Assembly (NCBI GenBank): GCA_900549625.1
Contig: URPE01000004.1
Coordinates: 1-64,000 of the forward strand
Length of the DNA stretch: 64,000 nucleotides
Source of the DNA: an uncultured Mycoplasmatota bacterium
GTDB lineage: Bacteria; Bacillota_I; Bacilli_A; RF39; UBA660
Direction: 5' to 3'
The notes beneath the pieces are model-generated. The model did no database searches and was not told the origin of the DNA. It saw only the letters and a program-made list of their open reading frames with translations. Every line of letters starts with the position of its first letter. The stretch's first letter is position 1. Positions 51,029-57,958 of this stretch are shown here, piece by piece. A program made the position numbers and the translations under genes.

Positions 51029-52333
51029 ATGAAAACTGTTTGTTTAATAGGTAGACCTAATACGGGTAAGTCATCTTTATTTAATAGGTTGATTAGAGAA
51101 GAACGTTCTATAATTATGGATGAGCCTGGTATAACTAGAGATAGAATTTATGGTGTAGTTAGACATAATAATAAAGCTTTTGATTTAATAGATACAGGTG
51201 GATTAGAGTTAGGAACTGATAATTTTAGGCAAGATATTTTAATGCAAGCTACATTTGCTATCGATGAGGCAGATCTTGTTTTATTTGTAGTAGATGGTAA
51301 AACAGAACTTAATCAAAGTGATTATATGATAAGAGATATGCTTAGAAAAGCCAAAAAAGAAGTTATTGTAGTTGTAAATAAACTTGATAATGATAAAAGG
51401 GCTAATGATGTTTATAATTACTATGAACTTGGGTTTTCACGCGTATTTGGCATTTCAGTAGCTCATAAGATAGGACTTGTACCTCTTTTAGATGAAATTA
51501 CTAATGATTTAGGGGATAATTACTTTGAAGAGCATAAGGGGTGCAGATTTTCTGTTATAGGACGACCTAATGTGGGAAAGAGTAGTTTAGTTAATGCTTT
51601 ATTAAATGAAGAAAGAGCAATTGTAAGTGAGGTTGCAGGTACTACTCGTGATGCGACTGATACAGTGTTTAAATATCATGGTGAAGAATATACAATGATT
51701 GATACAGCTGGAATTAGAAAACGTGGTAAAATATATGAAAATGTTGAAAAATATAGTTTGTTTCGTAGTTTAAAGGCTATTGAAAGAAGTGATGTTTGTG
51801 TATTAGTTATTGATGCTTCAAAAGGTATTATAGAACATGATAAACATATTGCGGGAATGGCAATAGAAGCTGGGAAAGCACTAGTTATATGTGTTAATAA
51901 ATGGGATATGGTAGAAGACGCTAATACAGCACTTAAAAAATGGAAAGAATTAATACATTATGAATTTCAGTTTGCAACTTATGCTAAAGTAGTATTTTTA
52001 TCAGCTTTAACTAAAAAAAGAGTGCATATGTTAATGCCTGAAATTATAGAGGCTTATAATAATCATGAAAAAATGATTCCTACTAGTAAACTTAATGAAG
52101 TAATTGAAGAGGCTACACATTTACATGAGGCACCTTCTTATAAAGGAAGAAGATTAAAAATATACTTTGTTAATCAAGAAGAAGCACATCCACCTAAGTT
52201 TACATTTAGGGTAAATGATAAGGGGTTAGTACATTTTAGTTATCAAAGATATTTAGAGAATAAAATAAGAGAGAATTTCGATTTCTCTGGAACACCTATT
52301 ATTATAAAGTTTAAAAATAAAGCAGAAGATTAA
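51029..52333 (+). CDS. der: Ribosome biogenesis GTPase Der (EngA)
   Basis: A 434-residue protein with two tandem GTPase domains. The first has GRPNTGKS at 8-15, DTGGLE and NKLD. The second has GRPNVGKSS near 178, DTAGIRKRG and NKWDMVE. A C-terminal KH-like domain (about 350-434) follows. It is required for large-subunit assembly. GAGGTG precedes the ATG. It ends at a shared hairpin with the convergent XRE gene. Confidence 0.96.
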   Translation: MKTVCLIGRPNTGKSSLFNRLIREERSIIMDEPGITRDRIYGVVRHNNKAFDLIDTGGLELGTDNFRQDILMQATFAIDEADLVLFVVDGKTELNQSDYMIRDMLRKAKKEVIVVVNKLDNDKRANDVYNYYELGFSRVFGISVAHKIGLVPLLDEITNDLGDNYFEEHKGCRFSVIGRPNVGKSSLVNALLNEERAIVSEVAGTTRDATDTVFKYHGEEYTMIDTAGIRKRGKIYENVEKYSLFRSLKAIERSDVCVLVIDASKGIIEHDKHIAGMAIEAGKALVICVNKWDMVEDANTALKKWKELIHYEFQFATYAKVVFLSALTKKRVHMLMPEIIEAYNNHEKMIPTSKLNEVIEEATHLHEAPSYKGRRLKIYFVNQEEAHPPKFTFRVNDKGLVHFSYQRYLENKIRENFDFSGTPIIIKFKNKAED

Positions 52334-52337
52334 AAAA

Positions 52338-52360
52338 GAAAACCTTAGTGGTTTTCTTTT
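52338..52360. terminator. Bidirectional terminator between der and XRE gene
   Basis: GAAAACC-TTAGT-GGTTTTC with A run before and T run after. Confidence 0.7.
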
Positions 52361-52605
52361 TCGTCTATTCTTTTTTTAGTTATAATCTTTTTAGGGTCAA
52401 ATGTAATTAATTCTTGGGGAGTTGTACCAATTACCCGGGCTAGTTCTTGTAAAAGTTCAACGCCAATATTGATTTCACCACGTTCAACGCTTGAGAAATA
52501 TTTAGCACTTAGTTTATATTTTTCGTAAAACTTTTCTTGGCTTAAACCATTTTGATGTCTTATATATTTTAAGTTTATTCCAATTATTTTTTTAATGTCT
52601 TGCAT
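52345..52605 (-). CDS. XRE-family helix-turn-helix regulator
   Basis: An 86-residue DNA-binding protein. GAGGTG precedes the ATG (complement of 52603-52605). HTH_3 domain: NLKYIRHQNGLSQEKFYEKY, YFSSVERGEINIGVELLQELA, ARVIGTTPQEL. No effector domain. It is divergent from the MATE-kinase fusion gene and might regulate it. The tail KRIDEKENH resembles that of the XRE protein at 20133. Confidence 0.85.
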   Translation of the reverse strand: MQDIKKIIGINLKYIRHQNGLSQEKFYEKYKLSAKYFSSVERGEINIGVELLQELARVIGTTPQELITFDPKKIITKKRIDEKENH

Positions 52606-52698
52606 ACTACACCTCAACATCTTTCTTAAATTAGTCTATTAATCGTTAGTTAAAAAGTCTACCTAGTGATTAATGGAAGAAAATAATTTAAAAAATGC

Positions 52699-52727
52699 TT
52701 ACACAAAAATTTATTTTGTGCTATACT
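52699..52727 (+). promoter_or_regulatory. Promoter of the MATE-kinase gene
   Basis: TTACAC, 17-base spacer, TATACT. Confidence 0.65.
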
Positions 52728-52751
52728 CATTAAGTCGTGTGGCAAAATAAG

Positions 52752-52781
52752 CGTAAATCCAGACATTTACGTATTTTTTTT
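52752..52781 (+). terminator. Terminator in the MATE leader (attenuator)
   Basis: CGTAAAT-CCAGAC-ATTTACG followed by TATTTTTTTT, lying between the promoter and the start codon. Transcription must pass it to reach the gene, so expression is probably conditional. Confidence 0.6.
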
Positions 52782-52801
52782 CGCTTAGAAAGAGGTGGAT
52801 T

Positions 52802-54742
52802 ATGAAAAAAATTGATTTAGCAAACGATAAGATAAGTAAGCTTTTGGTGGCTTTTTCAGTTCCTTGTATTATAAGTATGCTTGTTAATGCTTTTTATAAT
52901 ATAATTGATCAAATATTTATTGGTAAGGGTGTAGGAACACTTGGTAATGCTGCTACAAATGTAATATTTCCTCTTATTATGTTTAGTAGTGCCCTTGCTA
53001 GTTTAGTAGGTAATGGGTGTGCTGCTTATCTTAGTTTAAAGATGGGGGAAGGAAAGAAAGATGAGGCTAAAAAAAGCATAGGATGTTCTTTTTTATTACT
53101 ATGTTTAATAGGTATTTTAGTTTTAGCAGTAGGGATGTTTCTATTACCTAAATTAATTTATTTCTTTGGGTGTACAGAAAGTGTTTATCCGTATGCAATG
53201 ACATATAGTAAAATAATTTTGTTAGGTATTTTATTTTCAATTGTATATACTGGTATGGCTAGTATTATAAGAGCTTGTGGTGACCCAAGATATTCAATGA
53301 TTTGTTTAGTTAGTGGGGCACTTCTTAACTGCGTATTAGATCCTTTCTTTATATTTGGGTTTAATATGGGAGTTGCGGGTGGAGCTCTTGCGACAGTTAT
53401 TGGTCAAGTTGTATCATTTTTATTAAGTGTTTTTTATATACCAAGAATGAAAACTTTTAAACTTAAAAAAGGTGATTTTAAATTAAATAAATCAGCTTTT
53501 AAAATAATAAGTTTAGGTCTATCTAGTTTTATAACTCAAATGACAGTGGTAGCTTTATTTATTGTTATGAATAATTTAATGACTAAATATGGGGCAAGTA
53601 GCATTTATGGAAGTGATATACCACTTTCTGTGTATGGAGTTATGTCTAAACTTAACTCTGTGTATGTTAACTTTATTTTAGGTGTTTCTTTGGGTGCTCA
53701 ACCAATAATTGGGTTTAACTATGGGGCTGGTAACTATGAAAGAGTAAAAGAAGTTCTTAGACGTGTTTTAGTTATTGGCTTAATTGTTGGTGTGATATTT
53801 AATATATTATTTTATTTCTTTCCAAGTGCTTTAGTTTCTATTTTTATTTCTAGTAATGATGGCAATTATGATTTGTTTATGGAATTTGCTACTTTATTTT
53901 CAAGAACTTTCTATTTAGTATGTGCTTTAAATTTCTTTGAAATGACTACTAGTATAGTTATTCAATCACTTGGTAATGTTAAGAAAGCAACAGCAGTTTC
54001 TTTTGCAAGACAAATTGTTTTATTTATTCCACTTGCTATTATATTAACGCATTTTCTTGGTTTAAAAGGAGCGTTATATGCCGCGCCAATAGCGGATGCT
54101 TTATGTTTTATATTTGCATTATTTGTGTTTTTAAGTGAATATAAAAAATTAGATAAAGTAAATAAAAGTGAAACTTATGAAGAAGAAGGAAGTATAAGTG
54201 AATCTTTGACAAATTATGTAATAGTTATTAGTCGTGAGTATGGTAGTGGTGGACATTATGTTGGTAAGTTACTAGCTGAAAAGTTATCTGTACCATTTTA
54301 TGATAAAGAAATAATTAGAATGACTGCCCATATTAGTGGTTTAAATGAAGAATATATTAAAGATAATGAAGAAAGTAATACTTTATATTATGAACAAAAT
54401 AATGAAATCTTTTTAGCAGAAAGTAAAGTAATTAAAAATTTAGCTAAAAAACCATGTGTTATTGTGGGAAGATGTGCAGATTATATATTAGAAAATAATA
54501 AAAATGTTTTTAAAGTGTTTTTATATAGTGATGAGGCATCTAAACTTAAAAGAATTAAAAAGTATTATCATGAAGATAAACCAATAGTTGTTATGAAAAA
54601 GAAAGATAAAGAAAGAAGTAAGCATTATAAGTATTATACAGGACGTGATTGGAAAAACTATGAAAATTATGATATGGCTATTCATGTTGATAAATTTGGC
54701 GTAGAAAATGTATCACAGATGCTTGCAGATTTATTAAAATAA
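52802..54742 (+). CDS. MATE efflux transporter fused to cytidylate kinase-like domain
   Basis: A 646-residue fusion. Residues 1-450 are a MATE transporter with twelve helices (NAFYNIIDQIFIGKGVG, ACGDPRYSM, GVSLGAQPIIGFNYGAGNY). Cation-driven drug or metabolite export is the family role. Residues about 470-646 are a cytidylate kinase-like P-loop domain (VIVISREYGSGGHYVGKLLAEKL, FYDKEIIRM, CVIVGRCADYIL, DWKNYENYDMAIHVD). The frame is continuous, with no sign of a sequencing join. GAGGTGG precedes the ATG. The kinase part may sense nucleotides or act on the cargo; this is not known. An attenuator lies in the leader. Confidence 0.9.
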   Translation: MKKIDLANDKISKLLVAFSVPCIISMLVNAFYNIIDQIFIGKGVGTLGNAATNVIFPLIMFSSALASLVGNGCAAYLSLKMGEGKKDEAKKSIGCSFLLLCLIGILVLAVGMFLLPKLIYFFGCTESVYPYAMTYSKIILLGILFSIVYTGMASIIRACGDPRYSMICLVSGALLNCVLDPFFIFGFNMGVAGGALATVIGQVVSFLLSVFYIPRMKTFKLKKGDFKLNKSAFKIISLGLSSFITQMTVVALFIVMNNLMTKYGASSIYGSDIPLSVYGVMSKLNSVYVNFILGVSLGAQPIIGFNYGAGNYERVKEVLRRVLVIGLIVGVIFNILFYFFPSALVSIFISSNDGNYDLFMEFATLFSRTFYLVCALNFFEMTTSIVIQSLGNVKKATAVSFARQIVLFIPLAIILTHFLGLKGALYAAPIADALCFIFALFVFLSEYKKLDKVNKSETYEEEGSISESLTNYVIVISREYGSGGHYVGKLLAEKLSVPFYDKEIIRMTAHISGLNEEYIKDNEESNTLYYEQNNEIFLAESKVIKNLAKKPCVIVGRCADYILENNKNVFKVFLYSDEASKLKRIKKYYHEDKPIVVMKKKDKERSKHYKYYTGRDWKNYENYDMAIHVDKFGVENVSQMLADLLK

Positions 54743-54750
54743 CAAAGACT

Positions 54751-54774
54751 TTCCCTTACAAAAGGGAATTTTTT
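54751..54774 (+). terminator. Terminator after the MATE-kinase gene
   Basis: TTCCCTT-ACAA-AAGGGAA with six T. Confidence 0.8.
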
Positions 54775-54783
54775 GTGGTATAA
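54775..54783 (+). promoter_or_regulatory. Extended -10 promoter of the CarD gene
   Basis: TGGTATAAT, 51 bases before the ATG; no good -35. Confidence 0.5.
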
Positions 54784-54834
54784 TTTAGTTACAGAAGTTT
54801 TGGGTTAGCTTATTAATCACAAGGGGGGATATAT

Positions 54835-55314
54835 ATGAAAAATGTAGGCGATTATATAGTTTATCAAAAAGATGTTTGTAAGATAGTAAAGATTATGGAG
54901 AATCCCTTTTCTCATGTTCTTTGTTATTCTTTAGTGCCACTTAGAGATGAAAGTTTAAAACTAAGTGTGCCAGTTACTAATCAAAGTATTAGAGAACTTA
55001 TGTCTAAAGAAGATGTAGAAAATCTAATACTTAAAATAAGAGATATTCCTGTTATTACTATTACTGAAGGACAAATTGAAAATGAATATAAAAGAATTCT
55101 TAGTAATGGCACACCAGAAGATTTAGTGGCCATTATTAAAACTACTTATGAACGTAATCAAAGAAGAATTGATCGAAATAAAAAAACAAGTGATAAAGAT
55201 AGTAGATATTTAGAACTAGCAGAAAATTATTTATATTATGAGATTGCAACAGTTTTAGAAAAGACATTTGATGAAGCTAAGAAATATGTTTTAGAACGTG
55301 TTGATTCAATGTAA
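54835..55314 (+). CDS. CarD/CdnL-like RNA polymerase-binding regulator
   Basis: A 159-residue protein. The N-terminal RNA polymerase-interaction domain (about 1-60) starts KNVGDYIVYQKDVCKIVKI and has LVPLRDESLKLSVPV. The C-terminal helical domain (about 65-155) carries the DNA-contact region of the family. CarD proteins stabilise open promoter complexes. GGGGGG precedes the ATG. Single-gene unit. Confidence 0.85.
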   Translation: MKNVGDYIVYQKDVCKIVKIMENPFSHVLCYSLVPLRDESLKLSVPVTNQSIRELMSKEDVENLILKIRDIPVITITEGQIENEYKRILSNGTPEDLVAIIKTTYERNQRRIDRNKKTSDKDSRYLELAENYLYYEIATVLEKTFDEAKKYVLERVDSM

Positions 55315-55316
55315 TT

Positions 55317-55345
55317 TTGACAAAATAAAACTTTTTATGTATAAT
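55317..55345 (+). promoter_or_regulatory. Consensus promoter of the 55373 gene
   Basis: Perfect TTGACA, 17-base spacer, perfect TATAAT, starting 2 bases after the CarD stop. It implies a leader of only about 20 bases. Confidence 0.8.
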
Positions 55346-55372
55346 AAGCCCTCGTAAATGGGGGTTTTTATT

Positions 55373-56248
55373 ATGGATTTATTAGAACAACTTAAATTAG
55401 AAATAACTAAAAAGGGTATTATGAATGATAAGTTTGCTATTGCAAGATATATTTATATTAGAACTGGTCAGTTATTTGATTATTATGCTTTATATACAAT
55501 TTTTCCTAGTTTTATTAAAGATGATTTTAATAAAGAAGTAAAAGATATTAGATGTATAAGAGACTTTAATATTGTGTGTTTTTCATGGGCTAGATTATAT
55601 ATTGATTTATTAGAAGAGTTTGGTATTGAAGCTAGAATTGTTGAAAATAATGAACATGCTAAAGTTAAATTTAGTAGTGGAGAATATGAAATTACGGCTG
55701 ATTTAACTGATGCATTTACTGATCTTTTTAGAGTTAAGTTTGGATTTGATACTTGGAATTATAATGGCTTTAAGAGTGATGGAACAAGAATTGGATTTAG
55801 TAATAAACTTTTAGAAGTTGATAAAAGGATTAATTATTATCAGGGTATTAGTGGGTTAGAAATTTTAAGTATGTTAGAAAAAGATGTAAATGATTGTTCA
55901 AAGACTTATGAAGAAAGAATAAGAAATATGTTTGGAATATGTCAAAGTTATTTTAATTTTCACAAGCCTTCTAATGTTGCGGCTAATGCTTTTATTATAT
56001 ATATGTTAAATAATTTATCAGATTATTTATTTAATGATAAAGGGTTTCATACTTTTTTTTATGATTTATCTAATAATAAAAGAATAGATGTTTATGGCTT
56101 TGAAGATATTATTTATTTATATAACCCTACTTTAGAAAATCCTTTTTATGAAGCTTCTTTAGATGAAGTATTGTTACTTAAAAATGATATGGAGATAATT
56201 TCTGAACATAAATTAAATGAATTACAATTAAAAAGAAAAAATAAATAA
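55373..56248 (+). CDS. Possible transglutaminase-like cysteine peptidase domain protein
   Basis: A 291-residue cytoplasmic protein. The ATG at 55373 follows a G5 ribosome site; the ATG at 55358 lies almost at the transcription start. Residues about 60-130 have the order Cys (NIVCFSWARL), His (NEHAKVKF) and Asp (YEITADLTDAF), the catalytic triad layout of transglutaminase-like folds. The rest has no match. The CarD gene is upstream and a WRIIGV gene downstream. Function is unknown, and the triad reading is by eye. Confidence 0.6.
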   Translation: MDLLEQLKLEITKKGIMNDKFAIARYIYIRTGQLFDYYALYTIFPSFIKDDFNKEVKDIRCIRDFNIVCFSWARLYIDLLEEFGIEARIVENNEHAKVKFSSGEYEITADLTDAFTDLFRVKFGFDTWNYNGFKSDGTRIGFSNKLLEVDKRINYYQGISGLEILSMLEKDVNDCSKTYEERIRNMFGICQSYFNFHKPSNVAANAFIIYMLNNLSDYLFNDKGFHTFFYDLSNNKRIDVYGFEDIIYLYNPTLENPFYEASLDEVLLLKNDMEIISEHKLNELQLKRKNK

Positions 56249-56287
56249 TAATATACTTTTGGATAAGTGAATGGATAGTTTTTTTGG

Positions 56288-56316
56288 TTGACAAATGGGG
56301 TTAATTAATGGATAAT
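56288..56316 (+). promoter_or_regulatory. Promoter of WRIIGV paralog 5
   Basis: TTGACA, 17-base spacer, GATAAT; GAGGGTG precedes the ATG. Confidence 0.65.
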
Positions 56317-56345
56317 TATGGTAGTTAAAGTAAAGAGGGTGTCAT

Positions 56346-57836
56346 ATGAAAAGAAAGTATTTTTATATTGTTTTTTCTTCTACATTGTTGATATTATTTA
56401 CCCTTATGTATGAAGGAAGTTATGCTTATTTTAATGCTGCAATTAGTGGAACTGGCAGTAAAAAAACTATTGTTAAAACAAATGAGTTTAAAGATATAAT
56501 AATTTCTAACACTTCTGTTTCATCTAGTAGTACCCTTATGCCGGGTGAGTCTGTTTCGACAACATTTACAATTAATAATCCTAATAGTGTCAGTGTTTGT
56601 TTTGATTTATTATGGGATACTGTAAAAAATACTTTTACTAATAAGAATGATTTGGTAATTACCCTTGCTAAAAATGATAATGAAGTAAATACTAGTAGTA
56701 CTATTTTCCCAAGTAGTAATGGCGAAACTTTAGCTTCACTATCAATAAAGGCTAATACAACTGATACATATAAATTAACTGTTACATATAAAGAAACTGA
56801 TATAGATCAATCTGCTGATATGAAGAAAACTTTTAGTGGTATTATTGTAGGTTCTTTAAAAGAATGTACTTTAGCTGGTTATGTTTCAGAACTAGCAACA
56901 ACAGATACAACAAACTTAGCAGTAGATGATTATGGTAATACAAGATATATAGGAAAAGACCCGAATAACTACGTAAGTTTTGATGGAGATATATGGCGTA
57001 TTATTGGTGTCATGAAAGACGTTGATGATGGTAGTGGCAATAAAGAAGATCGTGTAAAAATAATAAGAAGTACATCAATAGGTGACTATGCATGGGACAC
57101 AAGTGAATCAAGTATAAATAAAGGCTATGGCGTTAACGAATGGGGCCAGGCAGACTTAATGAAACTATTAAATCCAGGCTATGAAAGTGAATCAGTAGGT
57201 GGGTCTCTATACTGGAATAATAAATCAGGAACATGTTACTCATCTTATAGCAATGGTACAAAAAGTTGTAATTTCACAAGTACAGGTATAAAAGACAAAT
57301 TAAAAAATATGCTAGGTAATGCCGTATGGAATACGGGAGCGAATGATGGTGTTACATATACATATAAAAATATAACAACCTCAAAATTTTATGAATTAGA
57401 AAGAAGTACAAACACAGGTAAAATCTGTACAAGTGGCAGCTGGTGTAATGATACGGTAGCAAGAACAACAACATGGACAGGAAAGATAGGCTTAATGTAT
57501 CCATCAGATTATGGATATGCAACAAGTGGCGGAAGTGGGGCAGACCGAGCAACATGTTTAAATAAAGAACTTTATAATTGGTCTGATAGTAGTGTAAGTG
57601 ATTGCTATAATAATGATTGGCTATTTAATAGTAGTAGTAAATATCAATGGACATTATCGTCGCATGCTAGCTATTCCAGTGCTTACCTTGTGTTCATTGT
57701 GGACAGCTCTGGCCGCGTCGACTCCAACATTGCGTACTTCTTCAATGGCGTCCGTCCCGTCGGTTATCTGTTACCCTCTGTAGGAATAGAAAGTGGAGAT
57801 GGCAGCTCAGGAAATCCGTTTACGCTTAAATCTTAA
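56346..57836 (+). CDS. WRIIGV-family surface protein with DGR-like variable region (paralog 5)
   Basis: A 496-residue exported protein. A signal anchor (6-28, ending GSYAYFNAA, TasA-like) precedes a beta-sandwich domain (about 30-170). The family core follows: RYIGKDPNNY, IWRIIGVM, IIRSTSIGDYAWDTS, NEWGQADLMKLLNPGYE, GGSLYWNNKSG, YPSDYGYATSGG and NNDWLF. Then comes a C-terminal stretch (SHASYSSAYLVFIVDSSG to GVRPVGYLLPS) before SGDGSSGNPFTL. The DNA for that stretch (57660-57780) has foreign composition and a third-codon-position pyrimidine bias, as in the variable region of a diversity-generating retroelement target. The C-type-lectin-like fold is inferred from the GVRP ending. Confidence 0.82.
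   Translation: MKRKYFYIVFSSTLLILFTLMYEGSYAYFNAAISGTGSKKTIVKTNEFKDIIISNTSVSSSSTLMPGESVSTTFTINNPNSVSVCFDLLWDTVKNTFTNKNDLVITLAKNDNEVNTSSTIFPSSNGETLASLSIKANTTDTYKLTVTYKETDIDQSADMKKTFSGIIVGSLKECTLAGYVSELATTDTTNLAVDDYGNTRYIGKDPNNYVSFDGDIWRIIGVMKDVDDGSGNKEDRVKIIRSTSIGDYAWDTSESSINKGYGVNEWGQADLMKLLNPGYESESVGGSLYWNNKSGTCYSSYSNGTKSCNFTSTGIKDKLKNMLGNAVWNTGANDGVTYTYKNITTSKFYELERSTNTGKICTSGSWCNDTVARTTTWTGKIGLMYPSDYGYATSGGSGADRATCLNKELYNWSDSSVSDCYNNDWLFNSSSKYQWTLSSHASYSSAYLVFIVDSSGRVDSNIAYFFNGVRPVGYLLPSVGIESGDGSSGNPFTLKS
57660..57780 (+). other. Candidate DGR variable region (VR)
   Basis: I count 64 G+C in the 120 bases 57661-57780, against 35 in the 120 bases before. From the CAT at 57663, 32 of 35 codons end in C or T. 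This is the mark left when AAC/AAT codons of a template are mutated at their adenines. The 3' part (GGCGTCCGTCCCGTCGG) is GC-rich like an IMH. No reverse transcriptase or template repeat is in the window. Confidence 0.6.
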
Positions 57837-57839
57837 TTA

Positions 57840-57865
57840 GGACCCGTTAAGGGGTTCTTTTTTTT
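57840..57865 (+). terminator. Terminator after paralog 5
   Basis: GGACCC-GTTAAG-GGGTTC then eight T. Confidence 0.75.
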
Positions 57866-57892
57866 GACTTGTAATACGAACAAATATATGAT
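57864..57892 (+). promoter_or_regulatory. Promoter of uvrA
   Basis: TTGACT, 17-base spacer, TATGAT; its -35 begins in the T run of the previous terminator. A second possible extended -10, TGGTAGAAT, lies nearer the gene. Confidence 0.5.
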
Positions 57893-57958
57893 ATATTATT
57901 TTTACAAATATTTTTCTTTATTTGTGGTAGAATAATAAACGTTTGGAGAGTGAATGTA

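Noticed and set aside
55349..55369. CCCTC/GGGGG hairpin with T run as a CarD terminator
   Set aside because: The transcription start of the next gene falls within it, and the G run is needed as a ribosome site; a terminator role is possible but unsupported.
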